DNA of 25,893 bases from an uncultured Fusobacterium sp. (lineage in GTDB: Bacteria > Fusobacteriota > Fusobacteriia > Fusobacteriales > Fusobacteriaceae), in contig UQOH01000023.1 in assembly GCA_900542625.1 (NCBI GenBank), forward strand, positions 1-25,893. Reading direction: 5' to 3'. The notes under the pieces were generated by a model, which had not been told where the DNA came from, did not search any database, and saw only the letters and a program-made list of their open reading frames with translations. Below are positions 16,720 to 24,650 of the stretch, piece by piece. Made by a program: the position numbers and the translations under genes. Numbering within the stretch: position 1 is the stretch's first letter; each line of letters starts with the position of its first letter.

Positions 16720-17514
16720 ATGAAAAAAATTTTAATTTGTTTTATTTTTCTTTTACTAGTAGGATGTACAAATAATCCATATAAAAAATACTACAAAAGT
16801 TACAATTTCTATAAAGAAGAACCATTAAAAGATAAAAAAGATATAAGAATTGAAAAAACAAGCATACCTTTAACTGAAACAGATATAGAAAAATTTTTAT
16901 TTGAAAAAGAAAGAAATGGTTATGTTGCATTAGGGTTTTCAGCTTTTAGAGAAGAGAGTGTAAGCGAAAATAAAATAAAAAGATTTGCAGCAGAGATAGG
17001 AGCTAATTTAGTTGTTTATTCAAAAACATATTTAGGAAAGCATAGTTATGAAACAGTAATATCTATGCCTGTTTACTCAACAACAACTTCTTCTGGTTCA
17101 ATATACAATTATGATTATGGAAACTCTTATTACACTGGAACATCAACTACTACTTCAACTCAATATATTCCTATAACTGAAACGATGTACATATATGGAT
17201 ATGAAAGTATATTTTTTAAAAAATTAACAGAAGAAGAAATAGGTTATGGAATGTTAATATGTGATATAGAAGATATAAGAGATAACTTTAAAATACCCAA
17301 AGATATAACAGAAGGAATTGTAGTTTTTAATGTTTTTAAAGGTAGCCAAGCATATAAAGATGGTTTTTTAGCTAGAGATATAATAGTAAAGATAGATGAG
17401 AAAAAAATATTAAATCAATATAGTCTTGAGGAATTGGATTTTTTATCTCAAAAAGAAAAAAGAATAGTTGAAGTATTAAGAAATGGAAAAATAAAAAAAA
17501 TAATAATAAAGTAA
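16720..17514 (+). CDS. Predicted lipoprotein with C-terminal PDZ-like domain
   Basis: I do not know a function for this 264-residue protein. It begins with a lipoprotein signal peptide (MKKILICFIFLLLVGC), with the lipid-modified Cys16 in a clear lipobox. The middle (about 70-170) has a GYVALGFSAFREE segment, then IGANLVVYSKTY, then a Ser/Thr/Tyr-rich stretch (about 114-147). This pattern recurs, as I recall, in uncharacterised lipoproteins of several Gram-negatives. The last ~75 residues (VFNVFKGSQAYKDGFLARD onward) resemble a PDZ domain, with the GSxAxxxGxxxxD pattern seen in peptide-binding PDZ modules. It would sit in the periplasm or outer membrane. The gene follows lpxD by 30 bases with GGGGGAAG as ribosome binding site and ends the operon at a terminator. 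Its base composition is more A-rich than its neighbours. Confidence 0.75.
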   Translation: MKKILICFIFLLLVGCTNNPYKKYYKSYNFYKEEPLKDKKDIRIEKTSIPLTETDIEKFLFEKERNGYVALGFSAFREESVSENKIKRFAAEIGANLVVYSKTYLGKHSYETVISMPVYSTTTSSGSIYNYDYGNSYYTGTSTTTSTQYIPITETMYIYGYESIFFKKLTEEEIGYGMLICDIEDIRDNFKIPKDITEGIVVFNVFKGSQAYKDGFLARDIIVKIDEKKILNQYSLEELDFLSQKEKRIVEVLRNGKIKKIIIK

Positions 17515-17530
17515 ATATTATTAGATAACA

Positions 17531-17577
17531 AATGAGGAGTAAAATTTTCTAAAAAAGTTTTACTCTTCATTTTATTT
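17531..17577 (+). terminator. Intrinsic terminator after the lipoprotein gene
   Basis: A 14-bp stem (17531-17544 with 17558-17571, one G-U pair) with an AT-rich loop is followed by a T-rich tail. It lies 16 bases after the stop codon and probably ends the series that starts at ktrB. Confidence 0.88.
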
Positions 17578-17675
17578 CTTATTTATTATTTTGCAAACTT
17601 TTCTGTAATTTGTGAAACAAAATTATAATAACCTCTATTTTTTTATTATTTCCTATTTAATAAATTCTCTTTCCA

Positions 17676-17684
17676 TGGTACAAT
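17676..17684 (+). promoter_or_regulatory. Extended -10 promoter upstream of the DUF2344 gene and serS
   Basis: TGGTACAAT fits the extended -10 pattern TGnTATAAT; only a weak -35 (TTTAAT, 17656-17661) is present at 17 bases. It lies 33 bases before the ATG at 17718. A second, consensus TATAAT at 17624-17629 lacks a good -35. The 203-base gap 17515-17717 holds only the terminator and these sites. Confidence 0.5.
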
Positions 17685-17717
17685 AGGGAATATCAAGAAA
17701 GTAAAAGAGGATTTAAG

Positions 17718-18308
17718 ATGAAGAAAAGATTATTTTTTAACAAGTATGAAAACATGAAATATATTTCTCATTTAGACCTTTTGAGATTTTTAGACAGAAT
17801 GCTTAGAAAAAGCGGCATTCCGGTGAAGTACAGCCAAGGTTTTCACCCAAGACCAAGAATCTCTTTAGGGAATCCTATCTCTTTGGGAACAGAAGCTTTC
17901 AATGAAGCAATGGATATTGAATTGAAAGAGGATATGACAAATGAAGAGCTGTTCAGCAGACTGAGCAACAAATGCGTTATAGGTTTTGAGTTTACCAAAG
18001 TGATTGATATAGACGGTAAAACATCTATAGCTGAGGAGTATAAAGACATGAAATTTGAAATTGAAGGAACAGGCTCCTCCTTAGAAAAAATTAAAAGCCT
18101 TTTATCACAGGACGAGATAATTCTTACAAAAGAAAAAAAAGGAAAAATAGAATCTAAGGATTTAAAATCCAGAATAAAAAATTATGAAATAAAAGATAAT
18201 AAAATATCGATGATACTTGAAAATATGTCCCCTAACTCGCTTTTAAATATATGCGGTGTGGGAGCAGATGAAGTATCAATAAAAAAATATGGAATGATTG
18301 AAATATAA
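17718..18308 (+). CDS. DUF2344 (TIGR03936) radical-SAM-associated protein
   Basis: This 196-residue protein matches the family that is found fused to, or next to, a TIGR03960 radical SAM protein, often near rne/rng and ribosomal genes. Its molecular function is not established. The family's start is clear: KKRLFFNKYENMKYISHLDLLRFLDRMLRKSGIPV, and then the conserved YSQGFHPRPRISLGNPISLG segment (about 39-58). The ORF is the usual length for the stand-alone form. AGAGG precedes the ATG by 7 bases. No radical SAM gene lies beside it in this window; the nearest downstream gene is serS, 18 bases away. The partner may lie elsewhere in the genome. Confidence 0.82.
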   Translation: MKKRLFFNKYENMKYISHLDLLRFLDRMLRKSGIPVKYSQGFHPRPRISLGNPISLGTEAFNEAMDIELKEDMTNEELFSRLSNKCVIGFEFTKVIDIDGKTSIAEEYKDMKFEIEGTGSSLEKIKSLLSQDEIILTKEKKGKIESKDLKSRIKNYEIKDNKISMILENMSPNSLLNICGVGADEVSIKKYGMIEI

Positions 18309-18326
18309 TTAAGGGGGAAAATAGAT

Positions 18327-19598
18327 ATGTTAGATTTAAAATTTATGCGTGAAAATAAAGAACAAGTGGAGGAATGGCTAAGAAACAGAGGAAGCGACCT
18401 TACTCTTGACGAGTTCAGTAAATTAGACGAAGAAAGAAGAGAGATTCTTGGAGAAGTTGAAGCTTTAAAAAATAAAAGAAACAGCGAATCTGCTGAAATA
18501 GCAAAATTAAAAAAAGCTAAAGAAGATGCATCTGAATTAATTAAAGCTATGGGAGAAGTTTCTGCTAAAATTAAAGAATTAGATGAAAAATTAGCTGCTG
18601 TTGATGAAAAAATAAAATATATTCAAATGACAATTCCTAATAAATTAAGCGACACTACACCAATCGGAAAATCAGAAGATGAAAACGTAGAAATCAGAAG
18701 ATGGGGAGAACCTAAAAAATTTGATTTTGAACCAAAATCTCACTGGGAAATTGGAGAAAAATTAGGAATATTAGACTTTGAAAGAGGTTCTAAATTATCT
18801 GGATCAAGATTCGTTCTTTATAGAGGAGGAGCTGCAAGAGTTGAAAGAGCATTAATCAACTTCATGCTTGACTTACATACTGAAAAACACGGATATACTG
18901 AGCATATAACTCCATTCTTAGTAAACAGAGAAATCTGTGAAGGAACAGGACAATTACCTAAATTTGAAGAAGATATGTACAGAACAGATGATGACATGTT
19001 CTTAATTTCTACTTCTGAAATTACAATGACAAATATCCATAGAAAAGAAATTTTAGATGAAAAAGATTTACCTAAATACTATACAGCATACTCTCCATGT
19101 TTCAGAAGAGAAGCTGGATCTTACGGTAAAGATGTTAAAGGAATAATCAGAGTTCACCAATTCAATAAAGTAGAAATGGTTAAACTTGCTACTCCAGAAA
19201 CTTCTTATGATGAATTAGAAAAAATGGTAGACAATGCAGAAGATGTATTAAGAATATTAGGACTTCCATACAGAGTAATATCTCTATGCAGTGGAGATAT
19301 CGGATTTGGATCAGCTAAAACTTATGATGTTGAAGTATGGTTACCATCTCAAAACAAATACAGAGAAATCTCTTCTTGTTCAAACTGTGAAGATTTCCAA
19401 GCTAGAAGAATGGGACTTAAATACAGACCAAACGGAAGCAACAAAAGTGAATTTGTTCACACACTAAATGGTTCTGGACTTGCAGTAGGAAGAACTTTAG
19501 TTGCTATTATGGAAAACTATCAGCAGGAAGATGGATCTTTCTTAATTCCAGAGGCATTAGTTCCTTATATGAATGGAGTAAAAGTTGTTACTAAATAG
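18327..19598 (+). CDS. serS: Seryl-tRNA synthetase
   Basis: SerRS is a cytoplasmic class II synthetase that charges tRNA-Ser with serine using ATP. The 423-residue protein has the N-terminal tRNA-binding coiled-coil arm (about residues 30-105, alternating Lys/Glu/Leu). Motif 2 begins near Ser256 (SPCFRREAGSYGKDVKG), and motif 3 is GSGLAVGRTLVAIMENYQ, beginning near residue 382. The serine-site segment TSEIT is also visible. Length is normal for the family. A GGGGG (18313-18317) precedes the ATG by 9 bases. It is probably co-transcribed with the DUF2344 gene, 18 bases upstream. No T-box leader is visible in the short gap, so serine-tRNA sensing through a T-box is not supported here. The 3' end overlaps the next ORF by 14 bases. 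Confidence 0.97.
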   Translation: MLDLKFMRENKEQVEEWLRNRGSDLTLDEFSKLDEERREILGEVEALKNKRNSESAEIAKLKKAKEDASELIKAMGEVSAKIKELDEKLAAVDEKIKYIQMTIPNKLSDTTPIGKSEDENVEIRRWGEPKKFDFEPKSHWEIGEKLGILDFERGSKLSGSRFVLYRGGAARVERALINFMLDLHTEKHGYTEHITPFLVNREICEGTGQLPKFEEDMYRTDDDMFLISTSEITMTNIHRKEILDEKDLPKYYTAYSPCFRREAGSYGKDVKGIIRVHQFNKVEMVKLATPETSYDELEKMVDNAEDVLRILGLPYRVISLCSGDIGFGSAKTYDVEVWLPSQNKYREISSCSNCEDFQARRMGLKYRPNGSNKSEFVHTLNGSGLAVGRTLVAIMENYQQEDGSFLIPEALVPYMNGVKVVTK

Positions 19599-20052
19599 TA
19601 TTCTGCTTGCATTCTTTGTAATAAGTATTGTACTGAATGATTTGAGAGTTATAGGAGCAGTTTTTTTTGCAGAACTGTTCCTTAACATCTTTTTAAATAA
19701 AAATTTATTAAACAATATTAAGAAATTAAGAGTCTTAATATATATATACTTAGGAACATTTCTTATACAGATATTTTCTCATCAGGAAGGAGAGGTATTG
19801 TTTAAGGTGTTCAATATGTATATAACAAAAGCCGGACTGGAAAATTTTGCTGTTAATTTTTTAAGAATTATAAACTTAATTATGCTGTCTTGGTTATTGA
19901 GCAAAAATTGCTCAATTTTTAATCATTTAGGAAGGTACAAAAATGTGATGGAAAACGTTATTGAACTTGTTCCGGAAGTCTTTGTAATGTTCAGTAAAAA
20001 GATGAAATTGAAGTATTTTCTCAGACATATTTTAAAAAAAATAAAAATATAA
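19585..20052 (+). CDS. Short EcfT/CbiQ-like membrane protein
   Basis: This 155-residue, strongly hydrophobic protein has about four membrane segments (about 3-18, 20-38, 47-64 and 84-105). The stretch GEVLF, then ITKAGLENFAVNFLRIINL, resembles the transmembrane part of EcfT/CbiQ, the coupling subunit of energy-coupling-factor transporters. LVPEVFVMFSKKM resembles the later RFIP segment. Full EcfT proteins are about 260 residues and carry cytoplasmic coupling helices with Ala-Arg-Gly motifs; neither the motifs nor the length are present. The start is a TTG inside serS (stop at 19598), with GGAG at 19575-19578. No ATPase or S-component genes are adjacent. A terminator-like hairpin lies inside the coding sequence. 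It could be a reduced family member or a decaying gene. The EcfT link rests on my pattern reading alone. Confidence 0.6.
   Translation: MLLNSILLAFFVISIVLNDLRVIGAVFFAELFLNIFLNKNLLNNIKKLRVLIYIYLGTFLIQIFSHQEGEVLFKVFNMYITKAGLENFAVNFLRIINLIMLSWLLSKNCSIFNHLGRYKNVMENVIELVPEVFVMFSKKMKLKYFLRHILKKIKI
19896..19920 (+). terminator. Terminator-like hairpin inside the EcfT-like ORF
   Basis: A perfect 9-bp stem (19896-19904 with 19908-19916), a 3-base AAA loop and five T in a row form a textbook intrinsic terminator. It lies about 300 bases after the serS stop but before the end of the overlapping ORF. No other hairpin is seen before the aldolase promoter. Confidence 0.6.
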
Positions 20053-20061
20053 TTTATATAA

Positions 20062-20090
20062 TTGATTTTATTTTGAATTTTTGGTAAAAT
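20062..20090 (+). promoter_or_regulatory. Promoter of fba
   Basis: TTGATT (20062-20067), a 17-base spacer and TAAAAT (20085-20090) preceded by TG at the extended -10 position. It lies 10 bases after the stop of the previous ORF, and transcription would begin near 20097. That excludes an fba start at 20081. Confidence 0.75.
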
Positions 20091-20113
20091 TGTGGTGGGT
20101 AAAAATTATTCAT

Positions 20114-20119
20114 AGGAGG
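20114..20119 (+). promoter_or_regulatory. Shine-Dalgarno of fba
   Basis: AGGAGG lies 6 bases before the ATG at 20126 and after the predicted transcription start, which settles the start codon. Confidence 0.85.
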
Positions 20120-20125
20120 AAAAAT

Positions 20126-21112
20126 ATGTACAACTATAAAGACCTAGGTCTTGTAAACACAAAAGAAATGTTTAAAAAAGCAAATGAAAACGGTTATGCT
20201 GTACCAGCATTCAACTTCAACAACATGGAACAAGCTATGGCTATTGTTGAAGCTTGTGCTGAAATGGGTTCACCAGTAATTCTTCAATGTTCTAAAGGAG
20301 CTATGGAATATATGGGAGTTTACATGGTACCAATGATTGCTAAAGCAGCAGTTGACTATGTAAAATTATCAGGATCAGACATTCCTGTAGCTTTACACTT
20401 AGATCATGGACCAAGCTTTGAAGTTGCTAAAAAATGTATAGACAATGGATTCTCATCTGTAATGATAGATGGTTCTCACTATCCATTTGACCAAAACGTA
20501 GCAGAAGCAAAAGAAGTTGTTGAGTATGCTCACTCTAAAGATGTTACAGTAGAAGCTGAATTAGGAGTTTTAGCAGGAATCGAAGATGATGTTAAAGCTG
20601 CTGATCATATCTATACTAACCCAGACGAAGTTGAAGCTTTCGTTAAACAATCAGGAGTTGACTCTTTAGCAATCGCTATTGGAACTTCTCACGGAGCTCA
20701 CAAATTCAAACCAGGTGATGACCCTAAATTAAGACTTGACATATTAGAAGAAGTAGGAAGAAGAATCCCAGGATTCCCTATCGTATTACACGGATCTTCT
20801 GCTGTTCCAGGACAATATGTTGAAATGATAAAACAATATGGTGGAACAATAAAAGACGCTATCGGAATTCCTGATTCTGAATTAAGAAAAGCTACTAAAT
20901 CAGCAGTTGCTAAAATCAACGTTGATACTGACGGAAGACTTGCATTCACTGCTGCTTTAAGAAAAGTTCTTTCTGAAAAACCAGGAGAATTCGACTTAAG
21001 AAAATACTTAGGACCAGCTAAAGAGGAAATGAAAGCTTACTATAAAACTAAAATAGTTGATGTATTTGGTTCTGAAGGTGCTTACAAAAAAGCAACTAAC
21101 CCTGTTAAATAA
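20126..21112 (+). CDS. fba: Class II fructose-1,6-bisphosphate aldolase
   Basis: This zinc enzyme splits fructose-1,6-bisphosphate into dihydroxyacetone phosphate and glyceraldehyde-3-phosphate in glycolysis and works in reverse in gluconeogenesis. The 328 residues form a TIM barrel. LHLDHG supplies the catalytic Asp93 and zinc ligand His94. The likely further ligands are His189 in GTSHGAHK and His222 in LHGSSAVPG, and Glu145 in EAELGVLAG is a conserved active-site residue. IKINVDTDGR-type phosphate binding appears as AKINVDTDGRLAF. A longer reading from 20081 is rejected because the promoter and Shine-Dalgarno lie within it. The strong promoter, Shine-Dalgarno and codon choice point to high expression, as expected for a central metabolic enzyme. 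It stands alone between its own promoter and a terminator. Confidence 0.96.
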   Translation: MYNYKDLGLVNTKEMFKKANENGYAVPAFNFNNMEQAMAIVEACAEMGSPVILQCSKGAMEYMGVYMVPMIAKAAVDYVKLSGSDIPVALHLDHGPSFEVAKKCIDNGFSSVMIDGSHYPFDQNVAEAKEVVEYAHSKDVTVEAELGVLAGIEDDVKAADHIYTNPDEVEAFVKQSGVDSLAIAIGTSHGAHKFKPGDDPKLRLDILEEVGRRIPGFPIVLHGSSAVPGQYVEMIKQYGGTIKDAIGIPDSELRKATKSAVAKINVDTDGRLAFTAALRKVLSEKPGEFDLRKYLGPAKEEMKAYYKTKIVDVFGSEGAYKKATNPVK

Positions 21113-21140
21113 TAATTAAACATTAGTTTATAAATATTTA

Positions 21141-21184
21141 AAAAAGGAGAATTCACTTTTGTGGATTCTCCTTTTTGTTTTTTA
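21141..21184. terminator. Bidirectional terminator between fba and the sugar ABC operon
   Basis: A 16-bp stem (21141-21156 with 21161-21176, one G-U pair) has A-runs on the left and T-runs on the right, with a TTTT loop. Read on the plus strand it ends fba; read on the minus strand it ends the ABC operon, whose last stop codon is about 62 bases away. Confidence 0.88.
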
Positions 21185-21238
21185 TTCTTTAGTGTTTATG
21201 TATTAGTATTTACAATATTGTTTACATCTTTTAAAATT

Positions 21239-22162
21239 TTACCATTCACCTTTAAAGTTATCTACGTTTGCTTTATTTACTTCAACTTGAATCATTGGAG
21301 TAACATCTTCAACTTTTTCACCTTTTAAAGCTTTAGCAGCCATTTCAATAGTTACAGCTCCCTCTTCAACAGCAGACATATAAGTAGTTCCGTCTATTAT
21401 GCCGGCTTTTATAGCTGCAAGACCTTCTTTACTTCCACCAAGACCAATTACAAATACTTTGTCTTTTAAACCAGCTTCTTGTAAAGCCATTCCTGCACCA
21501 ATAGCAGAGTTATCATCTTGAGTTATAATTACATCCATTTCTTGATTTTTTTGAATTAAGTCTTCAGTTATTTTCATTGCTTTTTCTTTTTCCCATCTGC
21601 TTGTTTGATTGAAAACTATTTCAAATTTTGTTCCTTCCAGCTCTTCTATTAATCCTTTTCTTCTGTTTCTTTGAGGTGGTGTTCCTGGTACTCCTTCAAT
21701 TAATACAACTTTTGCATCATCTTTTTTTAATAAATTTTTAGCTATTTTTCCTGTTAAAGCTCCTGTTTTAACCTCATTTTGTCCAACATAAGTAACTATA
21801 CCTGGATATCTTCCATCTTCATCAGTTCCTATAGAATTAGTAAAAGCAATTACCGGAATTCCAGCTTCCTGAGCTATTACTATTGCACCTTTAATTGCTT
21901 CAGAATCAGCTGCTGCTACAGCAATTAAGTCAACTTTTTTAGCTACAAAATCTTCAATTTGAGATAATTGTTTGATAGGATCCCAGTTTGCATCAGCATA
22001 TTCTAATTTTACTCCTTCTTTTGCAGCCTGATTATCCATTCCTTCTCTTACGGCTATAAAATAACCAACAGGTCCCGGTAATGATACACCGATTACTTTC
22101 TCCTGAGCAAAAGCAGTTATACTCATTACTAACCCTAAAATAAATAATAAAACCTTTTTCAT
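21239..22162 (-). CDS. CUT2-family sugar ABC transporter periplasmic substrate-binding protein
   Basis: This 307-residue protein is the ligand-capture subunit of a ribose/galactose-type sugar ABC transporter. It has a signal peptide ending ITAFA (residues 1-19), and no lipobox, so it is a soluble periplasmic protein. The type 1 periplasmic-binding fold is seen from the first strand VIGVSLPGPVGYFIAVREG and the segment DLIAVAAADSEAIKGAI. ITQDDNSAIGAGMALQEAG is the usual second-domain strand-helix. Substrate cannot be read from sequence. AAGGAGG lies 7 bases before the ATG, the strongest Shine-Dalgarno of this operon, which would give more binding protein than permease. It is the last gene of the operon, whereas many CUT2 operons place it first or between the others. 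Confidence 0.9.
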   Translation of the reverse strand: MKKVLLFILGLVMSITAFAQEKVIGVSLPGPVGYFIAVREGMDNQAAKEGVKLEYADANWDPIKQLSQIEDFVAKKVDLIAVAAADSEAIKGAIVIAQEAGIPVIAFTNSIGTDEDGRYPGIVTYVGQNEVKTGALTGKIAKNLLKKDDAKVVLIEGVPGTPPQRNRRKGLIEELEGTKFEIVFNQTSRWEKEKAMKITEDLIQKNQEMDVIITQDDNSAIGAGMALQEAGLKDKVFVIGLGGSKEGLAAIKAGIIDGTTYMSAVEEGAVTIEMAAKALKGEKVEDVTPMIQVEVNKANVDNFKGEW

Positions 22163-22197
22163 CTTTGTACCTCCTTCTTTTTAATTAAAAATTTATA

Positions 22198-23148
22198 TTA
22201 TTTCTTTTTAAAACTTCCAAAACCTACAGCAACAAGAATTATTATTCCTTTAAAAATATATTGGAAATATATATTTACTCCTATAAGATTAAAGCTGTTG
22301 CTTATTACACTCATAAGAAGAACTCCTATAATTGTCTTTAAAACACTTCCCTCACCACCATTAACACTTGTTCCTCCTATTACAACGGAAGCTATTGCAT
22401 CCATATCATAACCTTCTCCTGCTGTTGGTGTTGCTGTACTAAGTCTTGATACTAATATTAATCCACCTATAATTGCTGTTATTCCATTTATAACAAATAC
22501 AATTATTTTATATTTTATTGTGTTTATTCCTGATAATTTACTAGATTCTTCGTTACCGCCAACTGCATAAATTTTTCTTCCCATAATAGTCTTTTTCAAA
22601 ACTATATTGGCTATAATTATACCTATAAAAAATATAATTACAGCAACCGGCACTCCTAAAATACTGCCTCTTCCTATAACTGTAAGGACAGGATTAAAAA
22701 ATGAAATTGGATATCCTCCAGTATAAACAAATATTAATCCCTGTAATATAACAACCATTCCCATTGTAGCAATAAGAGAAGGAATTTTTACTACAGCAAC
22801 AGCAAATCCATTTACAACTCCTATTAAAGCACCTGCCAGCAGAGCTGCTCCAAATGCTGCTATAAAACTATGTCCATTTGCCAAAAGACTCATTATAATA
22901 GTTCCTCCAATAGCAGCTATTTTTCCGACAGAGATATCAAAGTTTCCTGAAATAATTACAAATGTCATACCAGTAGCAATTACACCTATTATAGATGATT
23001 GTCTCAAAAGATTTATGATATTATTTTTAGTAAGAAAATTTGGAGTAATAAAACTGATAATTGCACATAAAATGAAAAATCCTAATATCATTCCATAGTT
23101 TTTTAAAAGATTTTCTTTTTTAAAAGATATTTTTAATTGATCAAACAT
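22198..23148 (-). CDS. CUT2-family sugar ABC transporter permease (RbsC-like)
   Basis: This is the inner-membrane channel of the transporter and probably works as a homodimer with the double ATPase. The 316-residue protein has eight to ten predicted membrane helices. The family signatures GNFDISVGKIAAIGG (about 69-83) and GRKIYAVGGNEESSKLSGI (about 190-208) are clear. So are the later DMDAIASVVIGGTSVNGGEG (about 244-263) and the following helix pair. It starts 11 bases after the stop of the ATPase, with GAGGTG as Shine-Dalgarno, and precedes the binding protein by 35 bases. It is the single permease gene, as usual for CUT2. Confidence 0.92.
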   Translation of the reverse strand: MFDQLKISFKKENLLKNYGMILGFFILCAIISFITPNFLTKNNIINLLRQSSIIGVIATGMTFVIISGNFDISVGKIAAIGGTIIMSLLANGHSFIAAFGAALLAGALIGVVNGFAVAVVKIPSLIATMGMVVILQGLIFVYTGGYPISFFNPVLTVIGRGSILGVPVAVIIFFIGIIIANIVLKKTIMGRKIYAVGGNEESSKLSGINTIKYKIIVFVINGITAIIGGLILVSRLSTATPTAGEGYDMDAIASVVIGGTSVNGGEGSVLKTIIGVLLMSVISNSFNLIGVNIYFQYIFKGIIILVAVGFGSFKKK

Positions 23149-23159
23149 TTATTCACCTC

Positions 23160-24650
23160 TTATCCATTCAACACATAATGGTTAATATTATTTATTGTAA
23201 GCTCTTTATCCTTAAGTTCTTTTATAAAATTCCCTTTTTTAAGAACTAACACTCTGTCAGATATTCTTTCTACTTCCTCCAAATCTGAAGAAATAAAGAT
23301 TATTCCCATTCCCTTATTAGAATAATCTTCTATTATTTTAAAGATATCTTCTTTAGCATTTACATCTATTCCTTTGGTAGGTTCATCAAAAATCAAAACT
23401 TTCAGATCCATATCATTCCATTTGGATACTACTATTTTTTGCTGGTTTCCTCCACTTAAACTTGAAACTTTTAAGTTATAATCTGAAACCTTTATTGATA
23501 AGTCCTGTATTGCTTTTTCTATATGTTCATTCTCTTTTTTATTGCTTATAAATCTATTTTTAAGCATTTCTTTTATCTGTATAATAGTGGAATTATGCTT
23601 TATTGTATGTTTTAATATAAGACCATAATTTTTTCTATCTTCAGGAATTAGACCTATTCCATTTTTAACAGCATCTTTAGGGTGATTTATATTTACCTTT
23701 TGATTTTCAATATAAATATTTCCACCTTCTTTTTTTCTTGCTCCAAAAATACATTCTGATAACTCTGTTCTCCCTGCACCAACAAGACCTGCTATTCCAA
23801 GAACTTCTCCCCTTTTCAAATCAAAAGAAACATTTTGTAATATATTTTTATAAGTCAGATTTTCAACTTTTAAAATTACATTAGAAAGATTTTCTTTTTT
23901 TACTTTCTCTGTAACCTTTTTCACAGGCTTTCCTGTCATATACTCTACTACTTTGTCTTTTGTAAGATTTTTAATGTCCTCAGTAATTATAAATTCTCCA
24001 TCTCTTAAAACACTTATTTTTTCACAAATATAGAAAACTTCTTCAAGCATATGAGAAATATATATAATAGTTTTCCCTGACTCTTTTAAGTTTTTGATTA
24101 TTTGGAACAGAGAATATTTTTCTTTTTCTGATAACGAAGTAGTAGGTTCATCCATAATAATTATATCTGCTTCGTTGTTTATTGCTTTTAGTATTTCTAT
24201 CATCTGCTGCTTAGAAATACTCATGTTTTTAGTAACTTCCAGAGGGTCAATATCAAAGTTTAAATTTTTACATAATGTATTAAATCTTTCTATCATCTGT
24301 TTATCATCAGTAAAAACACCGTTCTTTTTTATTTCATTTCCTACAAAAAGGTTTTCATAATTTTTTAATGTAGGTATTAGGCTGAGTTCCTGATATATAA
24401 TACTTATACCTTTTTCTTGAGCTTCTAAAGGAGATTTAAACTCTTCTTCTTTTCCTTTATACACTAATTTTCCGCCATTTGCTCTGTGAACTCCGCAGAT
24501 TATTTTCATCAAAGTTGATTTTCCTGCACCATTTGCTCCCATTATTGCATGGATTTCACCTTTTTTAATATTTATATTTATGTCCTTTAATACTTTCACT
24601 CCAGAGAATGATTTACTAATGTTTTTACATTCTAATATGTATTCATTCAT
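23160..24650 (-). CDS. CUT2-family sugar ABC transporter ATP-binding protein (RbsA/MglA-like, two ATPase domains)
   Basis: This 496-residue cytoplasmic protein has two ATPase domains in one chain, the CUT2 hallmark. The first has Walker A GANGAGKST (about 38-46), signature MSISKQQM and Walker B IIIMDEPTTSLS. The second has the degenerate Walker A GLVGAGRTE, signature LSGGNQQKIVVSKW and Walker B VLIFDEPTKGIDV. Only one of the two sites may be fully catalytic in this family. The ATG overlaps the end of the upstream gene by 8 bases (ATGAATGA), with GGGAGG 6 bases before it. The tight overlap implies coupled translation with the glycosidase-like gene. It is classed with RbsA/MglA because of domain architecture; sugar specificity is unknown. 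Confidence 0.95.
   Translation of the reverse strand: MNEYILECKNISKSFSGVKVLKDININIKKGEIHAIMGANGAGKSTLMKIICGVHRANGGKLVYKGKEEEFKSPLEAQEKGISIIYQELSLIPTLKNYENLFVGNEIKKNGVFTDDKQMIERFNTLCKNLNFDIDPLEVTKNMSISKQQMIEILKAINNEADIIIMDEPTTSLSEKEKYSLFQIIKNLKESGKTIIYISHMLEEVFYICEKISVLRDGEFIITEDIKNLTKDKVVEYMTGKPVKKVTEKVKKENLSNVILKVENLTYKNILQNVSFDLKRGEVLGIAGLVGAGRTELSECIFGARKKEGGNIYIENQKVNINHPKDAVKNGIGLIPEDRKNYGLILKHTIKHNSTIIQIKEMLKNRFISNKKENEHIEKAIQDLSIKVSDYNLKVSSLSGGNQQKIVVSKWNDMDLKVLIFDEPTKGIDVNAKEDIFKIIEDYSNKGMGIIFISSDLEEVERISDRVLVLKKGNFIKELKDKELTINNINHYVLNG

Noticed and set aside
17585..17660. Possible regulatory RNA in the AT-rich gap before the DUF2344 gene
   Set aside because: After the terminator, no stable stem or known riboswitch or T-box pattern was seen; only promoter-like hexamers.
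20081..20125. fba start at 20081
   Set aside because: The predicted -10 and transcription start lie within this stretch, so it would not be on the mRNA.
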